Shown: positions 1 through 6,853, counted from the first letter of the stretch. The stretch is DNA of 10,198 bases from Gammaproteobacteria bacterium (GCA_011052285.1 DRJH01000050.1:1-10198), one strand, 5' to 3'. Notes: generated from the sequence alone by a model not told the origin. Program-made: numbers and translations.

Positions 1-609
1 CTCCAGCAAAGTCTCGACAATAGCCGCACAATTGATCGGGATGAATGACCCAGCTGACTCCGGTGTATTGACGTGAATGGCACGGGCTATCAGCTCCTTT
101 CCAGTACCGCTTTCACCCTCAATCAAAATGGTTGACCTGGACTGTGAAACCAAACCAATTGTCTTGAATACTTCCTTCATGGAGCGACTGCATCCGACTA
201 CCGTTCCCGCCATGTCCTTACCCGAAAGGTCGATCATATCCTGGTCGGCTTTCTTGCCCATAGCCCGGGTCAGTGCATCATCCAGCTCGCTGATATCTAT
301 CGGTTTATGAATAAATTCAATCGCACCGTATTGCATTGCCTTGACGGTGAGTTCGAGATCGTGGAAGGCGGTAATAATAATAACCGGAACATCAAGACCC
401 TTTTTGCTGATTTTCTGGAGCATGGTCAAGCCATCCATATCGGGTAGATGCACATCCAGAATGACTGCATCAAAAACAACTGCCGACAACTTGACCAACC
501 CATCACCGGCTGTATTCACCCACTGCACCGCATAACCCTGACTTTTTAAATGCAAGGCAAGTGTTTTACAGATAGAAACTTCGTCATCAACAACCAGGAT
601 TTCCTGCAT
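1..609 (-). CDS. Sigma-54-dependent NtrC-family response regulator (5' part, cut by window edge)
   Basis: My own reading of the minus strand gives an open frame from ATG (609-607) to the left edge, 203 codons, with no stop. Residues 1-120 are a receiver domain: acidic pocket D8/D9, phospho-acceptor D52 in ILDVHLPDMDG, T80 and K102. After a linker, an AAA+ sigma-54 activator domain begins, with Walker A GESGTGKE at residues 165-172 followed by the family-typical INCAAI. The rest of the AAA+ domain (including the GAFTGA loop) and any DNA-binding domain lie outside the window. The family is known to bind enhancers and use ATP to open sigma-54 promoters when phosphorylated. A GAGGAG ribosome site sits 5 nt before the ATG. 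It lies 156 bp downstream of hemY on the same strand, so co-transcription is possible. The divergent kinase at 2418 is the likely partner, by inference. Family assignment is secure; the regulon is unknown. Confidence 0.95.
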   Translation of the reverse strand, partial: MQEILVVDDEVSICKTLALHLKSQGYAVQWVNTAGDGLVKLSAVVFDAVILDVHLPDMDGLTMLQKISKKGLDVPVIIITAFHDLELTVKAMQYGAIEFIHKPIDISELDDALTRAMGKKADQDMIDLSGKDMAGTVVGCSRSMKEVFKTIGLVSQSRSTILIEGESGTGKELIARAIHVNTPESAGSFIPINCAAIVETLLE

Positions 610-765
610 CTTCACTCCTCATCCATAATAACCTTGTCATCCAACGACCTTTCTGCTCAACGATCAAGTAGCAACTCACTTGGGGGCTATCTGAGAATAC
701 ACCAATCAAGGTTCCGTTCACAGCTGTATGCACTTAGCCCGAAAAGGCCTGCTACAACTTCGATC

Positions 766-2205
766 TTAGTGGGTACTACCGGCTCTTGAAGCACTGGATA
801 CCACCGATTCACTGATATGCCTTAAGTCGTTTACACCAGTTAATCCTTCTGCGACATCCAGTGCCACCTTCCGACCTCGGGAAATACAATCTCGGACAGA
901 AACTCCATCCAGATAATTTCCAGTCAAATACAGACCTGGCAACAGATGTAGCTGAGTAGCGATTCTCTGCAGCCGTTGCTGATGGCCCAAATGGTACTGA
1001 GGCAATCCCCTGGCATGGCGGATCACACGAACGAAATCAGGCTCTTTGTGAGCACCAAGCAAATGTTTTATTTCCTGTAGGACCTGGCTGCACAGCTCTT
1101 GGTCTGTGTGCTGGAGAATACCTTGATTCAGCATACCTCCCATATAGCAGGTGAGCAGAACTTTTGCGGCCGGAGCCCGATGTGCAAACAAACTTGAACT
1201 CCACAACGTACCCAGCACCTGCTTTCTTTCCACGGCGGGTATCAAACAACCAATGCCATCCAGTGGGTGGTCAATATCCGCTGCATTGAAGCCCAGCGTC
1301 AATACCACCATGGGTGCATAAACGATGCTTCGCAGCTGACTCGCCAGCAATGCAGATAACGGCTGCAGCAGGCTTGCCGTTACGGTGGCCGGAGTGGCCA
1401 TGATCACGGCATCGGCTTTGAGGGTATCAATACCGTCGGCGGATGTGATTTTCAGAACCCAGTGCTGCCCCTGTCTCTCAATCGTCTGAACCTCGCTGTC
1501 GACCTGCATGGACTCACCCAAATAACCAGCGATCGCAGCTGGTAGTGCCTCCATCCCGGCCTTGAATGAAAAAATATGTTTGGGATAGGTCGACTGGTTG
1601 CCGTGAAATTTTTTGATTAAGGCGCCTTTGATAATACTTCCGTACTGATTTTCCAGTTCGGAAAACCGGGGTAAAGCACTTCTTGCACATACCCGCTCCG
1701 CATCCCCAGCCAGGGTCCCGGCGATAAACGGCTCGATGCCCCGTTCATACATTTCGCGTCCGAAGCGACGACGGATAAAATTAGCAACACTTTCCTGTGT
1801 GGCCGGACTGGCTTTAGGCACTAATGGCTCAAGCAGCATACGCACCTTGGCCAAAGGAGACCAGTATGAGGATTTCACGATATCCAGTACCCTGGTAGGT
1901 ACCTCGACCACCCGGCCTTGTTTGACCATATAGCGTTTCTCAGCCCTGTCCTGGCGGAATACCTGGTGATTGGACAATCCCACGGTTTCGCAGAGGTAGC
2001 TCACCTCAGGAAGGTAATTCATCAGGCAGTTTGCCGCATGATCAATGGTGTAGCCCTGCAGCAGTTCACTGCGTATGACCCCTCCGGGCCGTGCACAGCG
2101 CTCGATCACCTTCACGTTTATACCACCCTGACGCAACCAGAAAGCAGCCGACAGACCGGAGATGCCCCCACCTACAATGACAACACGTCGACCGCTTGAC
2201 AACAC
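766..2205 (-). CDS. hemY: Oxygen-dependent protoporphyrinogen oxidase, HemY/PPOX type
   Basis: A flavoprotein of 479 residues, a normal length for the HemY/PPOX family (some databases name it hemG). The family oxidises protoporphyrinogen IX to protoporphyrin IX, the penultimate step of heme synthesis, using O2 and FAD, usually at the inner membrane. The N-terminus has the dinucleotide-binding motif VVIVGGGISGLSAA (G12, G14, G17) ending in an acidic residue in VIER. The C-terminal flavin-binding segment (about 424-451) contains LTGNYLDGVSVRDCI, very typical of PPOX. The start is GTG at 2205-2203, with AGAGGA 5 nt upstream; no better ATG is present. The gene is read away from the kinase gene and toward the regulator gene. 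Many gammaproteobacteria use HemG (flavodoxin type) or HemJ instead. A generic amine-oxidase-like desaturase is the alternative, but the C-terminal motif argues for PPOX. Confidence 0.9.
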   Translation of the reverse strand: MLSSGRRVVIVGGGISGLSAAFWLRQGGINVKVIERCARPGGVIRSELLQGYTIDHAANCLMNYLPEVSYLCETVGLSNHQVFRQDRAEKRYMVKQGRVVEVPTRVLDIVKSSYWSPLAKVRMLLEPLVPKASPATQESVANFIRRRFGREMYERGIEPFIAGTLAGDAERVCARSALPRFSELENQYGSIIKGALIKKFHGNQSTYPKHIFSFKAGMEALPAAIAGYLGESMQVDSEVQTIERQGQHWVLKITSADGIDTLKADAVIMATPATVTASLLQPLSALLASQLRSIVYAPMVVLTLGFNAADIDHPLDGIGCLIPAVERKQVLGTLWSSSLFAHRAPAAKVLLTCYMGGMLNQGILQHTDQELCSQVLQEIKHLLGAHKEPDFVRVIRHARGLPQYHLGHQQRLQRIATQLHLLPGLYLTGNYLDGVSVRDCISRGRKVALDVAEGLTGVNDLRHISESVVSSASRAGSTH

Positions 2206-2226
2206 ACGATTCCTCTGGATATGAAC

Positions 2227-2251
2227 ATTTCGTTACAACGATTTCGTTACA
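2227..2251. repeat. Direct repeat of 11 bp, period 14 bp, in divergent promoter region
   Basis: ATTTCGTTACA occurs at 2227-2237 and again, identical, at 2241-2251. The first copy runs into a small palindrome, CGTT-AC-AACG (2231-2240). The pair lies just upstream of hemY, inside the predicted sigma-54 transcript leader. It may be an operator, but no known binding consensus is recognised. Confidence 0.55.
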
Positions 2252-2267
2252 GCAATATTTCAAACAT

Positions 2268-2295
2268 ACTGCATTGTATTGGACTACACTGCATT
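2268..2295. repeat. Direct repeat ACTGCATT spaced 20 bp apart
   Basis: ACTGCATT is found at 2268-2275 and 2288-2295. The 20-bp period is close to two helical turns, so both copies would face the same side of the DNA. It lies between the hemY and kinase genes. A paired regulator site is possible; chance is not excluded for an 8-mer. Confidence 0.4.
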
Positions 2296-2309
2296 TTCTG
2301 GTCAATAAT
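2279..2309 (+). promoter_or_regulatory. Weak sigma-70-like promoter candidate for the kinase gene
   Basis: TTGGAC (2279-2284) and AATAAT (2304-2309) are separated by 19 bp. The -10 box matches TATAAT at 5 of 6 bases; the -35 matches TTGACA only in its first three, and the spacer is long. It would start a transcript near 2316, about 100 nt before the kinase gene. It is the best plus-strand candidate I found, but it is weak. Confidence 0.2.
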
Positions 2310-2340
2310 AATGATCAGCTCCACCCTGCCGACTGCCCTC

Positions 2341-2356
2341 GCAAGTTTGATGCCAA
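2341..2356 (-). promoter_or_regulatory. Sigma-54 (-24/-12) promoter motif facing hemY
   Basis: Read on the minus strand, the site is TTGGCATCAAACTTGC. It matches the sigma-54 consensus TTGGCAC-N5-TTGC with the required GG-N10-GC spacing; one base in the -24 box differs (T for C). The predicted transcript start is near 2329, about 124 nt before the hemY GTG. The gene just beyond hemY encodes a sigma-54 activator, which fits autoregulation. The motif is seen directly; its use is an inference. Confidence 0.5.
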
Positions 2357-2417
2357 CTGGCAACTGGTTGTTTCCTTATCCTAATCAACACCGGAATCGT
2401 AGCTTCAAGGAGAAGCT

Positions 2418-5234
2418 TTGGAGAATACCTCGATGGAAACCGATGCTAAAGTGGATGCAAACCACAGTACCGGTAAAAAAAACCTGCTGCTTGCCTACCG
2501 CAATATGGCCACGATTCAAGGCAGTATTCGCTATCGAATCGCACTGTATTTCTTACTGATCGGATCATTGATCCTCCTCGTAGGTCTTGTACTTACCAAT
2601 ATTTTCGGCGTGCAAACGGTTCGAGCAACTATCGGCAGCAACTTCCAGGAATTAGCCGGAGTCGCCGCCCACAGGATTGAGGCTGCGCTACTGGAAGAAT
2701 ATCGCCATCTCAAAGACCTGGTACGCAATCCGCAAACATTAAATGCGCAAGAGATGGCCCAAGCCTTTTATCAGCATGTCGACCAGCAATGGATCGAACA
2801 GCACCTCAAAACCCAGGAACAACTCTGGCAGGCAGGCTCTTCCGATATTGACTCGGAAGTACTGGATAGTGATTTGGCCCAATATCTCCACTCAATCTCT
2901 GATTTTCGCCAAGATATGGTAGTCGGCATTGTCATTACCGACGGTGAGGGGGCCGTACTGGCGGCCAGCACAAGACCTTCCCGGTATGACTTACGCAATA
3001 CCGACTGGTGGCAGGCAGTACAGCGCCATAGAGGTTTTTTTATGAGTGAAATACTGCCAACTGGCAGTGTTTTTCCCAGCAAAGCCCAGGTTATTGAACT
3101 TGCATTGCCAATTTTTAAAGACGAACAAATAATCGGTGTGGCTTACATCGCATTACGCGCCAAGGTATTTCGAAAAATATTTGATGAATTCCATATCGGG
3201 AAAACCGGCCACGTCATGCTGGCAAGTGGAGAGGGTTCCCCATTGATCTGCAAATTCATCCCATTGGGTGCGCACAAGTTTAACCCCGCATTGACCAAAA
3301 TGCTTACCTCACCAAAACCTGGCTGGAGTATCGCCAAGAATGACGGCCATGGCGGAACCGATTCCATCATTGGTTTCGCACCGGTACAGATCGCACAAAA
3401 ACTGAATATCGCCTCCGGGAGTGCACCGCAATGGCACACCCTGGTCACCCAGGATCCGAAAGAAACCTATGCTGAACTGCAGGCATTGCTGTGGAAGGTG
3501 GGCTGGCTGGGAACCCTGCTGTTGTTAGTACTGGGACCGATTGGTTTGTTCGCCGGAAAGCGTATTGTCAAGCCGATTCTGGTGGTACAGCAGGGTGCCA
3601 GACTCATTGGTACTGGCGATTTGCAACACCAAATTGTTGTGGATTCACAAGATGAGATTGGCGATCTGGCGAATGAATTTAACCGCATGGCCGCCAACAT
3701 CCTTCAGACTCAGCAAGAACTGAATAATTTTGCTGATGCGGTCATTCATGCTGGTGACGGGATTATCATGACTTCGCTGAAAGGGCGGGTTTTCTTTGTC
3801 AACCCGGCCTTCGAGGCACTGACCGGGTACTCGGCTGAGGAATTGATTGGAGAAACACCAAGCAAGTGGAAAAGCAATATGAATCCTGATGAGCTCTATC
3901 AGGAAATGTGGTACGCCATTTCGCATGATCGTATCTGGACCGGCGAACTGATCAACAAAAGGAAAGACGGGACGCTCTATACCGCTCAGATGACGGTCTC
4001 CCCGGTTTCAAATACCGCAGGGAAAACGGTCAGTCTCCTCGGCGTACAGCGTGATGTAACTGAAAAGCGGGCCATGGAACGTGAGTTGAAACGCCATCAT
4101 GATGAACTCGAGGTGTTGGTGGATGAACGCGCCCAGGAGATCAAACAAGCCAAGGATAAACTGGAAAGTATCCTCAAATCTGCTAATGATGTAATTATCA
4201 CTCTGGATATCCATGGAAATTATAAATTCATCAATGACAGAATTTGTATCTGGGGCTATCAGCCCGATGATCTGTTTGGTCTGCCTTTTACTTGTCTGGT
4301 GGTAACAGACGGCGATAACGACACCACGGATATGGAAAGGAACCCGCAGTCTTTGGCGCAGCAAATTGAAGGCTTGCTGAATACCAAAATCAATGAATTT
4401 TGTATTCGTACCGAAGATGGCAGAATCAGAGATGTGATGGCTACCGCTTCCAGGCTGGATGATGGAGAAACGTTAGTCATTGCCCGTGATATGACGGAGA
4501 CCAAAACACTACAACGCCAAATCGCCAAGTCCGAACAATTGCGGGTTATTGGTGAGATGGCGACAATGGTTGCCCACGACTTTCGTAACCCTTTGTCCAC
4601 TATTAAAATGAATCTGCAGATATTGTCTTCCAGGAACAGCGTGCGTGATAATGAGAGAGAACATTTTGCACTGGCTTTGGAAGAAGTAAAGGTACTCGAA
4701 CATCTACTGACATCCATACTGGAATATTCCAAGCCCAGTCAAATCCAGCTGCATGAATACGATCTACATGATTCACTGGCCCAAGTTCTTCAGAAAATCC
4801 ACTTTGACCTCGAAAAGTCGAATATTCAACTGGAGCTGGACTTGAAATCACCATTTTCCAAGGTTGAATGTGACACGGAAAAAATTTCGCAGGTCTGGAG
4901 AAATATTTTTATCAATGCCATTCAGTCCATGACCAACGGTGGTGTGCTGAATGTTGCGACCGAGCAAATCTGGCAAAACCACCATCCGGAAATTCTGGTC
5001 CACATCACGGATAATGGATGTGGAATGTCAAAAAATGTACTAAAACGCCTCTTTGATCCATTTTTCTCCATGCGCAGTGGCGGTACCGGCCTGGGGCTGG
5101 CGATTGTCAAGAAAATTATTGAAAGCCATCATGGCTATGTGGATGTAATCAGTGAGCCGGGCCGAGGCACGGAGTTCCTGATTGCTTTGCCATTAAAGAC
5201 AGATGAGCACAAAGCTGTCGTTCTTGTGTCGTAA
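2418..5234 (+). CDS. Membrane sensor histidine kinase, Cache-HAMP-PAS-PAS-HisKA-HATPase
   Basis: A 938-residue sensor kinase. In order: short cytoplasmic N-terminus; membrane segment about 41-63; periplasmic double-Cache-like sensor about 64-357 (core around VVGIVITDGEGAVLAAS, 168-184); second membrane segment about 361-379; HAMP about 380-432; PAS about 436-550; coiled coil about 550-590; PAS about 583-695; then the kinase core. The phospho-acceptor is H720 in VAHDFRNPL, an NtrB/ZraS-like H-box. ATP-site boxes are N833 (FINAIQSM), D865 (DNGCGM) and GTGLGL from 889. All catalytic residues are present. Cache domains usually bind small extracellular ligands; this ligand is unknown. The start is TTG at 2418 with AAGGAG 5 nt upstream. 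ATG at 2433, with GGAG 9 nt upstream, is equally possible. An NtrB-like kinase suits the NtrC-type regulator at 1-609, with hemY between them. Confidence 0.93.
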   Translation: MENTSMETDAKVDANHSTGKKNLLLAYRNMATIQGSIRYRIALYFLLIGSLILLVGLVLTNIFGVQTVRATIGSNFQELAGVAAHRIEAALLEEYRHLKDLVRNPQTLNAQEMAQAFYQHVDQQWIEQHLKTQEQLWQAGSSDIDSEVLDSDLAQYLHSISDFRQDMVVGIVITDGEGAVLAASTRPSRYDLRNTDWWQAVQRHRGFFMSEILPTGSVFPSKAQVIELALPIFKDEQIIGVAYIALRAKVFRKIFDEFHIGKTGHVMLASGEGSPLICKFIPLGAHKFNPALTKMLTSPKPGWSIAKNDGHGGTDSIIGFAPVQIAQKLNIASGSAPQWHTLVTQDPKETYAELQALLWKVGWLGTLLLLVLGPIGLFAGKRIVKPILVVQQGARLIGTGDLQHQIVVDSQDEIGDLANEFNRMAANILQTQQELNNFADAVIHAGDGIIMTSLKGRVFFVNPAFEALTGYSAEELIGETPSKWKSNMNPDELYQEMWYAISHDRIWTGELINKRKDGTLYTAQMTVSPVSNTAGKTVSLLGVQRDVTEKRAMERELKRHHDELEVLVDERAQEIKQAKDKLESILKSANDVIITLDIHGNYKFINDRICIWGYQPDDLFGLPFTCLVVTDGDNDTTDMERNPQSLAQQIEGLLNTKINEFCIRTEDGRIRDVMATASRLDDGETLVIARDMTETKTLQRQIAKSEQLRVIGEMATMVAHDFRNPLSTIKMNLQILSSRNSVRDNEREHFALALEEVKVLEHLLTSILEYSKPSQIQLHEYDLHDSLAQVLQKIHFDLEKSNIQLELDLKSPFSKVECDTEKISQVWRNIFINAIQSMTNGGVLNVATEQIWQNHHPEILVHITDNGCGMSKNVLKRLFDPFFSMRSGGTGLGLAIVKKIIESHHGYVDVISEPGRGTEFLIALPLKTDEHKAVVLVS

Positions 5235-5281
5235 TATTCAATGCGCTAATCGGTCCCGACGCACATACCAGAGGAACTCAC

Positions 5282-5755
5282 ATGAGAAAACGATCTACAA
5301 GCTTATTACTGACCGCACTTCTGGCCAGCCTGCTCGGCAGCTGTGTTGGCCCCTTGGCCCAAACCCCGGAACCACTACAGAAAATTCGCCAGCAATGGCA
5401 AGCGGCTGCCGATGATGGCAATGCCCAAGCCCAGTATTATCTTGGTCAATCATACTGCTGCGGCAACAGTAGCGGCTATTCCACCCGAACTGCTCTGCAC
5501 TGGTATTGCCGTGCTGCATTGCAAGGATATGCCAACGCACAGTTCGAAATGGCCAATATTCTCGCCGGCAAACAGCGGGACCAAAGCTACAGTAATGCCA
5601 AAAGCGCCTTGATGTGGTATACCGCAGCGGCTGCACAGGGCAATGAACGGGCGCTGGCTGAACGCAGCAATATCGCCTCAAAACTATCAACTGCAAATGT
5701 ACGCGAGGCCCGCCACTGGGCGACACGTTGGACTCAGGCACAATGCCCCTGGTAG
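5282..5755 (+). CDS. Small Sel1-like repeat lipoprotein
   Basis: A 157-residue predicted lipoprotein. The signal peptide has a positive start (MRKR), a leucine/alanine core, and lipobox LGSC with the lipidated cysteine at 21. The next residue is valine, not aspartate, which favours sorting to the outer membrane. The mature part has about two to three Sel1/TPR-like helical repeats, visible as the patterns AAADDGNAQAQYYLG, ALQGYANAQFEMA and AAAQGNERALAE. Such repeats normally mediate protein contacts. The mature chain carries four more cysteines (59, 60, 76, 155), a high number for its size, so disulfides are possible. The ATG has GAGG 7 nt upstream. The gene begins 47 bp after the kinase stop and probably shares its transcript. 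It may be an accessory of the sensor, but nothing in the sequence proves this. I do not recognise a named gene. Confidence 0.8.
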   Translation: MRKRSTSLLLTALLASLLGSCVGPLAQTPEPLQKIRQQWQAAADDGNAQAQYYLGQSYCCGNSSGYSTRTALHWYCRAALQGYANAQFEMANILAGKQRDQSYSNAKSALMWYTAAAAQGNERALAERSNIASKLSTANVREARHWATRWTQAQCPW

Positions 5756-5772
5756 CTACCCCTTGCTATCAT

Positions 5773-5802
5773 CCGACTGCTCTGCTGATTGATTGCAGAC
5801 GG
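5773..5802 (+). terminator. Imperfect hairpin after the Sel1 lipoprotein gene
   Basis: CCGACTGC (5773-5780) can pair with GCAGACGG (5795-5802) through seven of eight positions, leaving one A-A mismatch and a 14-nt loop. The following bases (CTTTGTTG) are T-rich but not a clean U-run. It sits 18 bp after the stop codon at 5755, where a terminator is expected. Weak support. Confidence 0.3.
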
Positions 5803-5811
5803 CTTTGTTGA

Positions 5812-5840
5812 TTGCTTGCATAGATTTCCTGACATAAAAT
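5812..5840 (+). promoter_or_regulatory. Sigma-70-like promoter candidate in the convergent gap
   Basis: TTGCTT (5812-5817) and TAAAAT (5835-5840) are separated by exactly 17 bp. The -10 box matches 5 of 6 bases; the -35 box matches only the TTG. A transcript from here would run into the 3' end of rsmI on the opposite strand and could be antisense or serve the small ORF at 5907. Confidence 0.25.
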
Positions 5841-5887
5841 CGGTTGGGCCTGATCCTCTGACGATTACGTGAAACACAACCCACGAT

Positions 5888-5983
5888 CTAATCTATAAAG
5901 GAGTAGATGCCACCGAGCAGCAGAAATATTTTTCCAAAAACCAGGATATCGTCACCAGAAAGCTTATTCCATGCCGAGACCAT
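5888..5983 (-). CDS. Doubtful 31-residue hydrophobic ORF overlapping the rsmI 3' end
   Basis: ATG at 5983-5981 lies inside the last codons of rsmI, in the +1 frame relative to it. The frame runs to TAG at 5890-5888. The peptide has one hydrophobic stretch, ILVFGKIFLLLGGIYSFID, that could span a membrane. After the TAG the same frame stays open for another 43 codons to a second TAG at 5758-5756, and that part is polar and basic. This could be a decayed or TAG-interrupted gene for a small membrane protein of about 75 residues, or simple chance. No clear ribosome site precedes the ATG. I do not recognise the sequence; a faint likeness to the end of TM2-type domains is not strong enough to name it. 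Confidence 0.2.
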   Translation of the reverse strand: MVSAWNKLSGDDILVFGKIFLLLGGIYSFID

Positions 5984-6059
5984 AGAGTTGGTTTTTCTTC
6001 TCCCCGCTCCACTCAGCCAATATTTCGGCCGCTTTTTTTCTCGGCATGTATACACATAA
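5907..6059 (+). CDS. Doubtful 50-residue ORF, antisense to the end of rsmI
   Basis: ATG at 5907 is preceded by AAAGGAG (5897-5903), a near-perfect ribosome-binding sequence but only 3 nt away, closer than usual. The frame ends with TAA at 6057-6059, and about two thirds of it lies over the 3' coding part of rsmI in the opposite direction. The peptide begins MPPSSRNIFPKT and is rich in serine, proline and phenylalanine, with no domain I recognise. A promoter-like element lies upstream at 5812-5840. Most likely a chance ORF; kept because of the ribosome site. Confidence 0.12.
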   Translation: MPPSSRNIFPKTRISSPESLFHAETIELVFLLPAPLSQYFGRFFSRHVYT

Positions 6060-6812
6060 GCGCGCCATCATAGCGGTCAATTGATGCTGATCAAAAGTAC
6101 TCACATGCTCTCCCCCTTTAACCAGCACCACAAATTCCCCTTTTTGCTGCCATCGGGAATCTCGCACAGTGCTAGCAAGTGTCGACAAGCCATCAATTAG
6201 TACGGTTTCGAACCGCTTGGTCAACTCCCGGGCCACCACTGCCTCTCGTTTAACCCCAAAGATTGCCGCCATATCCTCCAGGCTGGATACAATCCGGTGT
6301 GATGACTCATAAAATACCAGCGTCCTGGTTTCGTGTGCCAGAGCCCGTAGACGAGATTGACGGGCCTGAGTCCGAGACGGCAAAAAGCCTTCAAAAATGA
6401 AGCGCTCTACCGACAACCCGGCTACTGACAGAGCCGCTATCAGCGCACTGGGGCCCGGCACCGGTGAGACACTGAAACCCTGAGCATGAGCAAGCACCAC
6501 TAAAGGGTACCCGGGGTCACTGATCAGAGGCGTCCCTGCATCACTGACCAGTGCTATGGACTGGCCCTGCTGCAGGCGCAGTAACAGTTTCTCTGCCATA
6601 CGCTGCTCATTTTGCAGATGACAAGATACCACCGGCGTCGTAATACCGTAATGAACCAGCAATGGCCGGACCCGGCGCGTATCCTCGGCGGCAATGACCG
6701 AGACCTCCTGCAATACCCGTACAGCCCGAAAACTCATATCCTCCAGATTCCCCAGTGGGGTGGCGACGACAAATAATTGTGCTGGATTCTTTTTGCTGGA
6801 AGGGCTCTTCAA
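5964..6812 (-). CDS. rsmI: 16S rRNA 2'-O-ribose methyltransferase (C1402)
   Basis: A 282-residue SAM-dependent methyltransferase of the RsmI (YraL) family, close to the usual 280-290. RsmI methylates the 2'-hydroxyl of C1402 in 16S rRNA, in the ribosomal decoding centre. Family motifs in order: VATPLGNLEDMS (16-27), AAEDTR (41-46), LVSDAGTPLISDPGYPLV (88-105), VPGPSALIAAL (118-128), FEGFLP (140-145), FYESSHR (167-173, where most members have FYESPHR), ARELTKRFE and KGEFVVLV. The start is TTG at 6812-6810. In-frame TAG lies two codons upstream, and the next in-frame ATG (residue 26) would remove a conserved motif, so TTG is the only sensible start. It is divergent from lpoA with only 41 bp between starts, as in E. 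coli where rsmI and lpoA are also back to back. Confidence 0.95.
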   Translation of the reverse strand: MKSPSSKKNPAQLFVVATPLGNLEDMSFRAVRVLQEVSVIAAEDTRRVRPLLVHYGITTPVVSCHLQNEQRMAEKLLLRLQQGQSIALVSDAGTPLISDPGYPLVVLAHAQGFSVSPVPGPSALIAALSVAGLSVERFIFEGFLPSRTQARQSRLRALAHETRTLVFYESSHRIVSSLEDMAAIFGVKREAVVARELTKRFETVLIDGLSTLASTVRDSRWQQKGEFVVLVKGGEHVSTFDQHQLTAMMARLCVYMPRKKAAEILAEWSGEKKNQLYGLGME

Positions 6813-6822
6813 TCGCTATACT
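6793..6822 (+). promoter_or_regulatory. Sigma-70-like promoter for the lpoA operon, inside the rsmI start
   Basis: TTGCTG (6793-6798) and TATACT (6817-6822) are separated by 18 bp. The -10 box matches 5 of 6 bases; the -35 matches three. The -35 lies within the first rsmI codons because only 41 bp separate the two genes. A transcript would start near 6829, giving a leader of about 25 nt before lpoA. Plausible position, moderate motif. Confidence 0.4.
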
Positions 6823-6853
6823 CTCATGTATTTACTGGAAATGACCACAATCG

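Larger units (their letters stand above)
5756..5963. other. Convergent intergenic gap with no confident gene
   Basis: This 208-bp stretch lies between the ends of the Sel1 lipoprotein gene (plus) and rsmI (minus). It holds the weak hairpin above, an 8-bp direct repeat TTGATTGC (5789-5796 and 5808-5815), a sigma-70-like promoter candidate (5812-5840, plus), and two doubtful small ORFs, one per strand. I looked for the conserved RNase P RNA core, since rnpB lies beside rsmI in some Pseudomonas-like genomes, and did not see it. No tRNA-like structure was noticed. Confidence 0.6.

Noticed and set aside
610..765. Possible terminator or separate promoter between hemY and the regulator gene
   Set aside because: The best stem (around AGCCCGAAAAGGCCT) has mismatches and no T-run, and no -35/-10 pair with good spacing was found. 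I see nothing firm here.
77..789. Several plus-strand ORFs across the left end
   Set aside because: They lie over, or next to, the regulator and hemY genes on the opposite strand and show no protein-like features of their own.
2357..2373. Plus-strand sigma-54-like sequence TGGCAACTGGTTGTT facing the kinase gene
   Set aside because: The two halves are one base too close and the GC of the -12 element is GT; spacing is strict for sigma-54.
2475..2482. Eight-A run near the start of the kinase gene
   Set aside because: A-runs coding for lysine and asparagine are common; alone it does not suggest programmed slippage.
4259..4732. 157-codon minus-strand ORF within the kinase gene
   Set aside because: Serine-rich antisense shadow of the kinase; no motif, and the kinase frame is clearly the real one.
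5751..5760. Perfect palindrome GGTAGCTACC over the Sel1 lipoprotein stop codon
   Set aside because: It has no loop, so it would not form a terminator hairpin, and a 10-bp palindrome alone is weak evidence of an operator.
5756..5963. RNase P RNA gene beside rsmI, as in some Pseudomonas-like genomes
   Set aside because: The gap is too short and the conserved GAGGAAAGTCCGGGC core is not present.
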